Assembly: GCA_963666805.2 (NCBI GenBank)
Contig: CAXXWR010000006.1
Coordinates: forward strand, 1-64,000
Length of the DNA stretch: 64,000 bases
From: Fusibacter sp963666805
GTDB lineage: Bacteria; Bacillota; Clostridia; Peptostreptococcales; Acidaminobacteraceae
Direction: 5' to 3'
Shown: positions 27,032 through 35,656 of the stretch, piece by piece
Position numbering within the stretch: position 1 is the stretch's first letter
Layout of the letters: each line of letters opens with the position of its first letter
The notes under the pieces: model-generated
The model's database searches: none
What the model was told of the DNA's origin: nothing
The model's input: the letters and a program-made list of their open reading frames with translations, nothing else
Translations under genes and position numbers: made by a program

Positions 27032-29377
27032 TTATTCCACCGCAAATTTCACAGTAGATTTCAAGCCGTCAATGTTTGTAATGAACGCCAGATATACACC
27101 ACGCGGAATATAGTCCCCATTTGGAAGTTTTCCGTCCCAAACCAATTGTTTTTCCAAATTCTCTTCGGCGTCGGCATCAAATCGGATCAAAACGCGCCCG
27201 TCCAAGGTGCTGATCCGGACCTGGCTTTGGTCCGCCAATCCATCAAAGGCAATATAGGGATCAACACCCGGCATGAACGGCTGGGGAAAAACGATCACCT
27301 TGTTCATTTCACTTCTTTCTTCAGTCCAGGCAATTTCATACCTGTTCAATCCAGATGCCGTCAGTAAGTAAGCGTAGCCGTTCTCAGTATCAAAGACAAG
27401 ATCGAAGACCACATCGTCCAATAAGCCCGAATTTTCAGTTGAGAGGCCATTTCCCTCGTCGAACCATCTATTATTGGTCATATATATTTGAATGCCTTGG
27501 CTTTGGGTTAAAATCCATTTATTACCTCTTGGGTCAATTCGTATTTTAACCGGTACCATGCCGCTTAATCCGTCAATCGCGGGATTCATGCTGAAGTCCG
27601 TTGTTTCATCAAATGAAGAGGGTGTTCTGATCATCTGCACACCGGACGATGTGGCCACCCATATATTTTCAGTTAGCGGATCAATATCAATGGAATAAAC
27701 ATTATTATTTACAAGGCCATCAGATGTTGTGATCAGTGCCCAAACACCCGTATTGGGATCATACACTGTCACACCGCCGGTGGTTCGGGGTTCGTCGGAT
27801 TGTCGTGCTTCGTTTGCTATCCATAAACGTCCATATTTATCAAACACCATTTCCCTTGCAAGAATTTGCAATTTATCCCCGGAGTCCTCCACCGAAAACT
27901 TCACGACTTCGCCGTTTGGACGAAACTTTAATAGCGTTTCACCGGCAAGTGTATGGGCGTTGAGGGCCCAAATATTACCATATCTGTCCTCGGCAAGCCC
28001 ATGCATCATCAAGTATGTTGATGACCCGTTTCCCACTCCTTGTGTGCCGTCCAGAATCCCATTGCTTGTATCAAAGACAACGTATTCTTCCTGATTGCCA
28101 AGATCGATCTTTATCATAGCTCCGGGGCCTTGTGTTTCGGGACTTTGTCCAGTATAATCATTAATTGATACATGGGTTATATTGGCGATCAATTCGCCAC
28201 TCTGGGTAATAAGCGCATCATAGACGACAGTTTCGCCGCCCACCCTATATGCAATATCCAATGTGTCTGAGGAAAATGCATTTTCTAGAAAGGCGTTTTC
28301 AATCGATTCATTGCCTCTTGAAAAAACAAGGTCATGCCATGTCGATCCCTTTAAAACTGAAACTCCCTCGATCCCGCAAACATAAACATCATTGTTTTCT
28401 GATATTGCCAGGGAATTTGCTTTTGTATAAAGCATGGTGTTGGGAATAAAATTTTGCTCCAGTTCGTTTGTTAAAGAAACCTTCTTCAATCCTCGGTTTT
28501 CTTCTGCAACCCATAAAATATTCTGTTCCACGATAAAGCCGCTAATTGTGTAAGGGGAATGATATACAACGGTATTGTCTCCGATCCTGTAAATTTTGTT
28601 TACAGACGCATAATAGGGTTCATTCGACCCACAGAAGGCAACACCCTCTTTATCGCCATCCAACCGTTTCATTTCATTACCCGAATAATACCGGTAGAGA
28701 TCAAAGTCTTGATTAACAAGATACAAACTGTCTCCAACGGCATGTAATAAGCCGGCTTCATTAACGCTGTCTAAAAGTACTCGCTCCCACGCGCTTTCCG
28801 GTTTGAGGTTCGCATGATACAGCCATCCCTTGATCAAGCCTATGTCCGTAGCAAGGAACAGACTATCCCTGACAAGTGCGATATCATTGATCGATGTCGG
28901 CGACCCCGGGAATTGATTATAAATATCTTGAAATACGTAGCGGTTATTCGCTTTTACAAAATGCGCGATCTCGGGGGTCAGGTCGTTCATATAGGCAACC
29001 AGAACATGCCCGCTATTACCCGTAAATGCTTTTGCTTCTGAAAAATCAAAATCAAAATAATCCTCGTTTCCGCTATCGGTCATATAACTGATCCCATCTA
29101 CCCCCGAAGCGTATGAAAACCATTTGCTGCCGTCCGGGTTTACATAATACGATTGTAGATCTATATGCTCAAGACCGTCATTTAACGAATAAAACACTTC
29201 ATTATCCGTATCAAATGCCACTAATCCGCCATGAGAGGCCATTTTTAACAATCCATTATCAAAGGAAATGTCTTTTAGCGTCAATTGTGATCCGTAAGAT
29301 GTCCAATCGCCGACTATAGCAAGCAAACTGCCGGTTAGTAAAGCAAATATTGCAATAATTTTATTGGACCTTATCAT
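27032..29377 (-). CDS. PorZ-like two-propeller protein with sorting-type C-terminal domain
   Basis: A 781-residue exported protein. The signal peptide is residues 1-20 (IIAIFALLTGSLLAIVG). Repeated blades such as YGNIWALNAHTLAG, YGRLWIANEARQSD and NIWVATSSGVQMI match two-component-regulator propeller repeats. The end (VIVFPQPFMPGVDPYIAFDG, RISTLDGRVL, YIPRGVYLAFI) is a FlgD/type IX CTD-like Ig domain. Length and domain order match PorZ, the cell-surface part of the type IX sortase complex. The exact role is inferred. Its start overlaps the end of the SPOR-domain gene by 4 nt. Confidence 0.7.
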   Translation of the reverse strand: MIRSNKIIAIFALLTGSLLAIVGDWTSYGSQLTLKDISFDNGLLKMASHGGLVAFDTDNEVFYSLNDGLEHIDLQSYYVNPDGSKWFSYASGVDGISYMTDSGNEDYFDFDFSEAKAFTGNSGHVLVAYMNDLTPEIAHFVKANNRYVFQDIYNQFPGSPTSINDIALVRDSLFLATDIGLIKGWLYHANLKPESAWERVLLDSVNEAGLLHAVGDSLYLVNQDFDLYRYYSGNEMKRLDGDKEGVAFCGSNEPYYASVNKIYRIGDNTVVYHSPYTISGFIVEQNILWVAEENRGLKKVSLTNELEQNFIPNTMLYTKANSLAISENNDVYVCGIEGVSVLKGSTWHDLVFSRGNESIENAFLENAFSSDTLDIAYRVGGETVVYDALITQSGELIANITHVSINDYTGQSPETQGPGAMIKIDLGNQEEYVVFDTSNGILDGTQGVGNGSSTYLMMHGLAEDRYGNIWALNAHTLAGETLLKFRPNGEVVKFSVEDSGDKLQILAREMVFDKYGRLWIANEARQSDEPRTTGGVTVYDPNTGVWALITTSDGLVNNNVYSIDIDPLTENIWVATSSGVQMIRTPSSFDETTDFSMNPAIDGLSGMVPVKIRIDPRGNKWILTQSQGIQIYMTNNRWFDEGNGLSTENSGLLDDVVFDLVFDTENGYAYLLTASGLNRYEIAWTEERSEMNKVIVFPQPFMPGVDPYIAFDGLADQSQVRISTLDGRVLIRFDADAEENLEKQLVWDGKLPNGDYIPRGVYLAFITNIDGLKSTVKFAVE

Positions 29378-30183
29378 TTTTCAACCTTGATAACGATACC
29401 ATCTTCAGATGGATGTTTTGCTTTTAATTCTGCCAACGCATTTTTGGCTAGATCATATGTAGCATAAGCGCCAACGCGAACAAGATATAGGTAGCCATTG
29501 CTTCTTTCACGCTGATCAATCTTAACCGGATACCCCCGTTCTTCGAACAGTTGCTTTCTTCTCTCGGCATTGTCCCGGCCGGAATAGGCGCCAACCTGGA
29601 TCCTGAAATTCGGTTCTGTTTGGGGCTGCACAATAGGGATAGATGGTGTTTGGGGTTCCGGTTTTGGTTCCGCCGTGATCGGGCCCGGCTCGTTTACGGG
29701 TGGCTTTTCTTTGATCACCGGCGGATTATAATCGACTAAAATGCTTTCTTTATTCGATACTTTGCCCGAAGATTCTTTGATGTCCTTTTTTGCCCTGTCT
29801 AAAACAGTCCGGTAATAGCTGTCGTTTCTGATCGGGTCATGCTCGTCAACCGCGCGCTTTAAATAACGCAAACCACTGTCGTTTGCTTTGTTCACAAATG
29901 AATAATCTGCAAGCATGACGGCAAGGTACGCTTTGATCTCTTGAGATTTTGCAGTACTTAAAAAATCTTCGGCTTTTTCGGCTGTGACCTTCCCGTTTGG
30001 TTCAAGGATCAAATTAAATAATTTGGCTGCTTCAGAATGAGCTGATCTGGTTGAAAATGTCGATATTGAATCTCGTCCATACCCTTCAAGGATCCTTAAA
30101 ATACTCTCCGCAGAAAGTATGCCGGTAGATAGTAGTATCAGGAGTAATATGCTCAATGAGTATTTGCCGATCCTTTTCATCAT
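29374..30183 (-). CDS. SPOR-domain envelope protein
   Basis: A 269-residue protein exported by an N-terminal signal peptide (YSLSILLLILLSTGILSAES). After a helical region (about 25-130) and a Pro-rich linker (about 150-190) comes a C-terminal SPOR domain (NFRIQVGAYSGRDNAERRKQ, then YLVRVGAYATYDLAKNALAEL). SPOR domains bind denuded peptidoglycan at division sites. The start is taken at ATG 30183 rather than the longer frame at 30291, because the upstream part overlaps rfaE2 and the signal peptide would otherwise be internal. It is coupled by a 4-nt overlap to the PorZ-like gene. Confidence 0.8.
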   Translation of the reverse strand: MMKRIGKYSLSILLLILLSTGILSAESILRILEGYGRDSISTFSTRSAHSEAAKLFNLILEPNGKVTAEKAEDFLSTAKSQEIKAYLAVMLADYSFVNKANDSGLRYLKRAVDEHDPIRNDSYYRTVLDRAKKDIKESSGKVSNKESILVDYNPPVIKEKPPVNEPGPITAEPKPEPQTPSIPIVQPQTEPNFRIQVGAYSGRDNAERRKQLFEERGYPVKIDQRERSNGYLYLVRVGAYATYDLAKNALAELKAKHPSEDGIVIKVEK

Positions 30184-30199
30184 AGTCCAAACACCTTTA

Positions 30200-30694
30200 T
30201 TATTTATTTGTTTCTGATTTTTTTTGCTTTTCTTCAAGGATATTGGTGGTTGACAACCCCGGAACCCTCTTAAAGAAGAGGACTTCACCACCGCGGCCTT
30301 TCACTTCAGGAGCACCAACGGTTGTTTCAAATCGGTAATCATCGCCCTTAATCAGCACATCCGGCTCAAGTTGATCTGTGATCTTTTGCGGTGTATCTTC
30401 TTCGTATATAACAACAGCATCCACCAGGTCGGTCAATAAAAGCGTTTTCGCCCTCGCTTCCGCGTCATTGACCGGCCGGCCATATCCTTTTAATCGTCTG
30501 ACTGAGGTATCGCTGTTAAGACCGACGACCACCTTGCCGCCCTGCCGCGCCGCAAAAGCAAGGAGCGCCAAATGCCCGGCATGTAAAACATCAAAACAGC
30601 CGTTGGTAAAGACAAGTTTTATGCCGCTATTTTTCCAATTATTGATTTCTTTCTTCAATTTCGGCCATTCGCCGGCACTGTATAATTTTTTCAT
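30200..30694 (-). CDS. rfaE2: D-glycero-beta-D-manno-heptose 1-phosphate adenylyltransferase
   Basis: A 164-residue nucleotidyltransferase equal to the C-terminal domain of HldE. It has FTNGCFDVLHAGHLALLAFA (with the HxGH motif), VGLNSDTSVRRLKGYGRPV, KGDDY and GGEVLFFKRVPGLSTTNIL, all typical of RfaE domain II. It activates heptose 1-phosphate with ATP to give ADP-heptose for the LPS core. The kinase half (RfaE1) is not in this window. It ends 16 nt before the SPOR gene, so the two are likely co-transcribed. Confidence 0.93.
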   Translation of the reverse strand: MKKLYSAGEWPKLKKEINNWKNSGIKLVFTNGCFDVLHAGHLALLAFAARQGGKVVVGLNSDTSVRRLKGYGRPVNDAEARAKTLLLTDLVDAVVIYEEDTPQKITDQLEPDVLIKGDDYRFETTVGAPEVKGRGGEVLFFKRVPGLSTTNILEEKQKKSETNK

Positions 30695-30847
30695 ATCGGA
30701 AAATGTACAATGTTTTAAGAATTGATACCATGAAAATATTTATAAACGGATATTGGCTTTATGAATAGAGCGTATCCGTTTGCGGATTGATCTTCAATAA
30801 TAAGTCGAATTCCCTGTGTTATATGTTTTGCGGGGTTTATATCTTGT

Positions 30848-32065
30848 TTATTTTTCCAAAAGACATATGGGGCATCTTAATTGATCATTTTGCGAACAAT
30901 ACGTATCTCTGATATTCAATACACCCTGTGATATTAACCAGCTATTACGTAATTTGTCTTTGGGTTTGATACCGTGTTCATCATGAAAGCGCTTAACGGT
31001 GGCATATGGCGTGCTAACTTGAACCGTTTCAAAATAATGCATAATTTTGTTTTTTAATGTCTGGTCTTCGCGCCTGTCCATTCGTATTGCTTCCATCAGT
31101 GGTAACAACGTGTTCATTATCATTTCTTTTCTTAAGCTTTTTCCCGGCGAATGGCTTAGTGGCATACAAAAAAGTTTCTCTGTTTGATCGAATATGTTCT
31201 TGCCGTTTTTAATCATGTCGTAGATCATACCCGAAAGCGATGCCCGATAATGATAAGTCATGATTTTTCCAAGCCAGTCAACCCTGTTCTCCGGAAAATG
31301 CGCGGGGCGAGTTCGAGAGCGAGTCCATCTTATATTTCCATCCGAACCATCCTTAAAACCGGCCAATGTATTCAACATGGGCAATATGTCCTTGGGGTCG
31401 ATTAATCCGTCACAATATGCCGCCCAGGGAAATTTAACGAACAATTTTAGCATATTCTCTTCGTTATAGCGATATCCGCAAGCCTTGAACAACCCCCAGT
31501 ATAACATAACATCATTGGGAAAACGCAAACGATTTTCGTAAAAATATTTGATCTTTTTTCTGATCCTTTCGCACCCCGCTTTTGCCAGTGTTTTATAATA
31601 CTTTTCACTGTCCGGTTTAAATATCCTGCAAGAACTCGGCATTTCACAGTCAAGCGCTTCCTCAAGTGAAATATAACAGGTGGCGGGAATAATGCCATTG
31701 GAGCATTTAACCCCGGCGCAGCCCTTTGGATCATGAAATACAACATGTAAAATACAGCGGTTGTAGGATTTGTCACAATGGTGACCGTGACTATACCAAT
31801 CCTGCGTTCTGTGGTGGATCTCAATGTCGCCTTTTTTCAGTTTTCCGTCCAGAATGATGCTTGCTTCAAGGAAATCGGGACCGTCACTATGGTTGTGTCG
31901 ACCGGGGCTCAGCACCTTTACCCCCCGTCCGTCTGTATCCATTCTTGATATTTTCCACAGTGAGTGTTTCCAGATATGCTGTAACCTTAGCTCAGAAATA
32001 TAGGCCGAACGCGGTTCAAATAATTCCAGGTATGGCGTAAAAGATTTTCGATAACTTGTCCCCAT
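30848..32065 (-). CDS. DUF2851 family protein
   Basis: A 405-residue cytosolic protein. The hallmark block GDIEIHHRTQDWYSHGHHCDK, followed by YNRCILHVVFHDP, and an upstream GRHNHSDGPDFLEASIILDG match DUF2851, a family mostly known from Bacteroidota. Clustered His/Asp/Glu suggest a metal-dependent nuclease-like fold, but the activity is unproven. The C-terminus holds CxxxxxLRCPICLLEK, a small Cys cluster. The gap to rfaE2 is 153 nt, so it may have its own promoter. Confidence 0.8.
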   Translation of the reverse strand: MGTSYRKSFTPYLELFEPRSAYISELRLQHIWKHSLWKISRMDTDGRGVKVLSPGRHNHSDGPDFLEASIILDGKLKKGDIEIHHRTQDWYSHGHHCDKSYNRCILHVVFHDPKGCAGVKCSNGIIPATCYISLEEALDCEMPSSCRIFKPDSEKYYKTLAKAGCERIRKKIKYFYENRLRFPNDVMLYWGLFKACGYRYNEENMLKLFVKFPWAAYCDGLIDPKDILPMLNTLAGFKDGSDGNIRWTRSRTRPAHFPENRVDWLGKIMTYHYRASLSGMIYDMIKNGKNIFDQTEKLFCMPLSHSPGKSLRKEMIMNTLLPLMEAIRMDRREDQTLKNKIMHYFETVQVSTPYATVKRFHDEHGIKPKDKLRNSWLISQGVLNIRDTYCSQNDQLRCPICLLEK

Positions 32066-32229
32066 CTTGCTATGAATTTATGGCGTTTTTGTTAATATTA
32101 AAAGCCCGGTTTTCGGACTGTGACCCTCATCACATTATCAATACCTTACGAAAAATATTCCGACTTATCGAAGAGAAGGTTTGAAAACAAAAATAAAATC
32201 TTATAAATTCCAACAAAATGGAGGTAATT

Positions 32230-33087
32230 ATGGAATGGTTGACCATGGGACGTGGCATCGTGATCGGTTCGGTTATCGTAGGATCCTTTATTTTGTCTAT
32301 TGCGTTGCGAAAACTGATCACGGTTTTTATTGTAAAATATGCGAAACGACTAAAAGCCGACCCGACCAATTTTTCTTTTCTAAAGAACTCCATCCCTTTC
32401 CTTATCTTTCTTGCGGCTTTTATTTTTATTTTTTATTACATCCCCTCGTTCAGACAATTGGGGAAAGCGCTCTTTGCCGGAGTTGGAATATTTGCTGCTG
32501 TTATCGGTTTTGCACTGCAAAAAACACTGTCTAATTTGATCAGCGGTTTGTTTATCCTGATGTTCAAGCCATTTAGGATCGAAGACACGCTTCAGTTCAC
32601 AGATAAGAAAATGGGGGTTGTCGAAGAGATTACTTTAAGGCATACCGTTATTCGGGATTATGAAAACCGCCGCATTATCATTCCCAACAGTGTTATCAGC
32701 GAAGAGGTGATCGTGAACAGTAATTTCAGCGACAAAAAGATCAATAAACATATAGAATTGGGGATCAGCTACGATTCGGATGTCGACAAGGCGATAGCGA
32801 TCATTCAAGAGGAAATTGAAAATCATCCGAATTTTTACGATAACCGGAAAGCCTCAGAAAAAAAAGACGGTGTGCCGGCGGTTGTGGTCCGTATGATCGA
32901 ATGGGCGGATTTTTCAATCAAATTGCGAGCCTATGCCTGGGCAAAGGGGAATGATGAGGCCTTTATTCTGAAATGCGACGTGTTAAAATCCATCAAAGCC
33001 CGTTTTGATAAAGAGGGCATTGAGATACCCTTCCCTTATCGTACGGTCGTTTATAAGAAGGATTTATCCAAAAAGGTCACTGAATAA
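32230..33087 (+). CDS. MscS-type mechanosensitive channel
   Basis: A 285-residue channel with three N-terminal helices (about 7-27, 52-72 and 80-100). The pore-lining TM3 continues into AVIGFALQKTLSNLISGLFIL. The beta domain follows (FRIEDTLQFTDKKMGVVEEITLRHTVIRDYENRRIIIPNS), and then the cytoplasmic alpha/beta part. It releases solutes during hypo-osmotic shock. ATG 32230 is preferred because GGAGGT lies 5 nt upstream; the frame start at 32218 would put that box inside the gene. Its 3' end overlaps the convergent Crp/Fnr gene by 11 nt. Confidence 0.9.
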   Translation: MEWLTMGRGIVIGSVIVGSFILSIALRKLITVFIVKYAKRLKADPTNFSFLKNSIPFLIFLAAFIFIFYYIPSFRQLGKALFAGVGIFAAVIGFALQKTLSNLISGLFILMFKPFRIEDTLQFTDKKMGVVEEITLRHTVIRDYENRRIIIPNSVISEEVIVNSNFSDKKINKHIELGISYDSDVDKAIAIIQEEIENHPNFYDNRKASEKKDGVPAVVVRMIEWADFSIKLRAYAWAKGNDEAFILKCDVLKSIKARFDKEGIEIPFPYRTVVYKKDLSKKVTE

Positions 33088-33751
33088 GTTCATCCAGTTT
33101 TTGCCTGTTCAACACCTTGATCTTTTTCCCCTCTGCAGATATGATCCCGTCTTGATCAAGTTCTCTTAAGGCGCGGGTAAGAGATGGCCGTGTCACACCA
33201 AATAAGTCCGCTAATTTATCCTGTGAATAAGGCAACAATACCATATTGTTTTGCTTATTGCGCGTTCTGGTCAATAAGTAAGATGCTATCTTGCCTTTAA
33301 TGGGCTGAAGTGCTAAAAATTTGATCTTGCTTGATAAAAATTGTGTTTTTGTGGCAATGATATCCCTGAAATTCGTCTGGACTTGTTCGTTTTTCTTTAA
33401 CATTTTATCAAATGATATTCGACTTATATAGATACACTCGCAATCCCTATTGGCAATGATATCCACAGGATAATAGCGGTCGCCACCAAATAAAAACGCG
33501 GGTGCAAGTAACTGGCAGCCTGTGATATCCTCGATCTTTACGACTTTCCCCTGATAATTGGTCATTTCCCCGCGCACGGAGCCCCTCAAGAGAAAATATA
33601 TGCCATTGACCTCATCACCTTCAAACGCAATTACATCGTCTTTTTGGTATTTGGATATTTTATACGATATTTCTTCAAGAAGAGTGCAAATATCTTTGAA
33701 CTGAACATCTTTGAAAAGTCTATTTTGGGACAATTGTTCGCAAATAGTCAT
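33077..33751 (-). CDS. Crp/Fnr family regulator, HcpR-like
   Basis: A 224-residue regulator. The cyclic-nucleotide-binding-type jelly roll runs from about 15 to 125 (GDEVNGIYFLLRGSVRGEM). A Crp helix-turn-helix lies at about 165-215, with SQDKLADLFGVTRPSLTRALREL. No Fnr-type N-terminal cysteine cluster is seen; C6, C22, C79, C103 and C105 are scattered. It is divergent from hcp, with a 96-bp gap holding a perfect 14-bp palindrome. This is the arrangement of HcpR, which controls hcp in response to nitrogen oxides in many anaerobes. The role is inferred from context. Confidence 0.8.
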   Translation of the reverse strand: MTICEQLSQNRLFKDVQFKDICTLLEEISYKISKYQKDDVIAFEGDEVNGIYFLLRGSVRGEMTNYQGKVVKIEDITGCQLLAPAFLFGGDRYYPVDIIANRDCECIYISRISFDKMLKKNEQVQTNFRDIIATKTQFLSSKIKFLALQPIKGKIASYLLTRTRNKQNNMVLLPYSQDKLADLFGVTRPSLTRALRELDQDGIISAEGKKIKVLNRQKLDELIQ

Positions 33752-33766
33752 AAATCTTTTCCTTCT

Positions 33767-33780
33767 GTAACATATGTTAC
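33767..33780. promoter_or_regulatory. Candidate Crp/Fnr-type operator upstream of hcp
   Basis: GTAACATATGTTAC, a perfect 14-bp palindrome of the GTAAC-N4-GTTAC type, 68 nt before the hcp start and 16 nt before the regulator start. It fits sites reported for HcpR-like regulators. Confidence 0.75.
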
Positions 33781-33847
33781 CGATTAATATATGCTTTTCT
33801 GCTTATTTTGGCATTGGAAATCGGAAAATTAACATTTAGGAGAAATT

Positions 33848-35491
33848 ATGAGTATGTTTTGTTTTCAATGTCAGGAAGCAGCCAAGGGTACGGGATGCAC
33901 CGTTCAGGGTGTTTGTGGAAAAACACCGGATGTGGCGAAGCTTCAAGATCTTTTGGTTTATGTATCGAAAGGTATTTCAATACTTGGTGATCTTGGCAGG
34001 CAAAATGATCTTGTTATTGCAAAAGCCGATAAATATGTATTTGAGTCGCTTTTTACCACCATTACCAATGCCAACTTTGACAAGACCAAGATTCTTGCGA
34101 AGATCAAAGAGGGTTTCGACGTTCGTGACTTTGTGCGCAAAGAATTGGTATCAAATGGTGTTGATATTCCCATTGATCTTCCCGACAGCACAACGTGGAA
34201 GGCAAATGATGATGAAACCCTTCTTGCCTATAGTGAGCTTGTGGGGGTCTTGAAAGAAAAGAACGAAGATATTCGCTCATTAAAGGAATTGCTGACCTAT
34301 GGACTGAAAGGAATGGCGGCCTATGCCGAACACGCCTATAATCTTTGTTTCAAGAATGATGATGTATTTGCCTTTATGCATCGCGGAATGGCGGCAACCG
34401 AAAAAGATCTTTCGGTAGATGAACTGGTTGCCCTGGTTCTCGAATGCGGTAAATACGGTGTTGATACAATGGCGCTTTTGGACAAAGCCAATACCGAGTC
34501 TTACGGTAATCCGGAGATCACGGAAGTAAATCTTGGCGTTCGAAACAATCCGGCCATACTTATTAGTGGCCACGACCTGAAAGACATGGAGGAATTGCTG
34601 AAACAAACCGAAGGAACGGGTGTTGATGTTTACACCCACAGTGAAATGCTGCCCGCAAATTACTACCCGGCCTTCAAGAAATATGAACATTTCGTGGGGA
34701 ATTACGGCAATGCCTGGTGGAAACAAAAAGAAGAATTTGAAAGTTTTAACGGCCCGGTACTGTTCACGACAAATTGTATCGTTCCGCCTAAGTCATCTTA
34801 CATGGATCGTATTTATACAACCGGTTCATCGGGGTTTGAGGGTTGTCCCCATATTGCAGACCGCAAAGACGGTAAACCGAAAGATTTCTCAGTGATTATC
34901 GAACATGCAAAACGGCTGCCGGCCCCTACAGAGATCGAGACCGGTAAGATCGTAGGAGGTTTTGCTCACAATCAAGTTATCGCTTTGGCCGACAAGGTTG
35001 TGGATGCGGTAAAATCCGGCGCTATTCGCAAATTTTTAGTGATGGCGGGTTGTGACGGTCGCATGAAAGATCGGGATTATTATACCGAATTCGCAACAAA
35101 ATTACCCCAAGATACCGTTATCTTGACCGCCGGTTGCGCAAAGTACCGTTACAATAAATTACCGCTTGGCGATATCGGTGGCATTCCCCGCGTTCTGGAC
35201 GCCGGCCAATGCAACGACTCCTATTCATTGGCTGTGATCGCACTGAAACTGAAAGAGGTCTTTGAGCTGAATGATATCAACGAACTGCCTATCGCTTATA
35301 ACATCGCCTGGTACGAACAAAAAGCCGTGATCGTTCTTCTTGCCCTGCTGTCCCTTGGTGTAAAGAACATCCATCTGGGCCCCACATTGCCTGCTTTCCT
35401 CTCTGCGAACGTAGCAAAAGTTCTGGTCGATAACTTCGGCATTGGCGGTATCGGTTCGGTCGATGAAGATATCGCGAAAATGATTGGATAA
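33848..35491 (+). CDS. hcp: Hydroxylamine reductase / hybrid cluster protein
   Basis: A 547-residue Fe-S protein. The N-terminal cluster ligands are C5-x2-C8-x8-C17-x5-C23, the spacing of class I Hcp found in strict anaerobes. Hybrid-cluster ligands are seen in FTTNCIVPP, GFEGCPHIADRK, TAGCAKYRY and DAGQCNDSYS. It reduces NO or hydroxylamine and protects against nitrosative stress. AGGAGAA precedes the ATG. Probably controlled by the divergent Crp/Fnr regulator. No hcr reductase gene follows. Confidence 0.96.
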   Translation: MSMFCFQCQEAAKGTGCTVQGVCGKTPDVAKLQDLLVYVSKGISILGDLGRQNDLVIAKADKYVFESLFTTITNANFDKTKILAKIKEGFDVRDFVRKELVSNGVDIPIDLPDSTTWKANDDETLLAYSELVGVLKEKNEDIRSLKELLTYGLKGMAAYAEHAYNLCFKNDDVFAFMHRGMAATEKDLSVDELVALVLECGKYGVDTMALLDKANTESYGNPEITEVNLGVRNNPAILISGHDLKDMEELLKQTEGTGVDVYTHSEMLPANYYPAFKKYEHFVGNYGNAWWKQKEEFESFNGPVLFTTNCIVPPKSSYMDRIYTTGSSGFEGCPHIADRKDGKPKDFSVIIEHAKRLPAPTEIETGKIVGGFAHNQVIALADKVVDAVKSGAIRKFLVMAGCDGRMKDRDYYTEFATKLPQDTVILTAGCAKYRYNKLPLGDIGGIPRVLDAGQCNDSYSLAVIALKLKEVFELNDINELPIAYNIAWYEQKAVIVLLALLSLGVKNIHLGPTLPAFLSANVAKVLVDNFGIGGIGSVDEDIAKMIG

Positions 35492-35499
35492 AATTTAAC

Positions 35500-35573
35500 A
35501 AACATCTGCTCTCATAAGAGGCAGATAACTGGCGAACGTAAAAAGCTGCGGGCATTATGTCGGCAGTTTTTTA
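35500..35573 (+). terminator. Double hairpin with T run after hcp
   Basis: An ATCTGC/GCAGAT hairpin (about 35503-35526) is followed by a second imperfect stem (CTGCGGGC / GTCGGCAG, about 35546-35566) with six T behind it. Likely terminates hcp transcription. Confidence 0.5.
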
Positions 35574-35579
35574 CTTTAT

Positions 35580-35630
35580 CCCTATATCTTTTGCCTTTTT
35601 ACTTTTTACTTTTGCCTTTTCTTCGTAAAA
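35580..35630. repeat. Heptad-period TTTTGCC/TTTTTAC tract
   Basis: 7-mers TTTTGCC, TTTTTAC, TTTTTAC, TTTTGCC and TTTTCTT in a row. It would be read as the start of the DHH gene if the upstream TTG were used, which argues for the later ATG. Confidence 0.65.
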
Positions 35631-35656
35631 TACTTGCTATTTGGGGATTTTCTAAG

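Noticed and set aside
35591..35656. Extended N-terminus of the DHH phosphoesterase
   Set aside because: The extension translates a heptad repeat tract; family similarity begins after ATG 35657.
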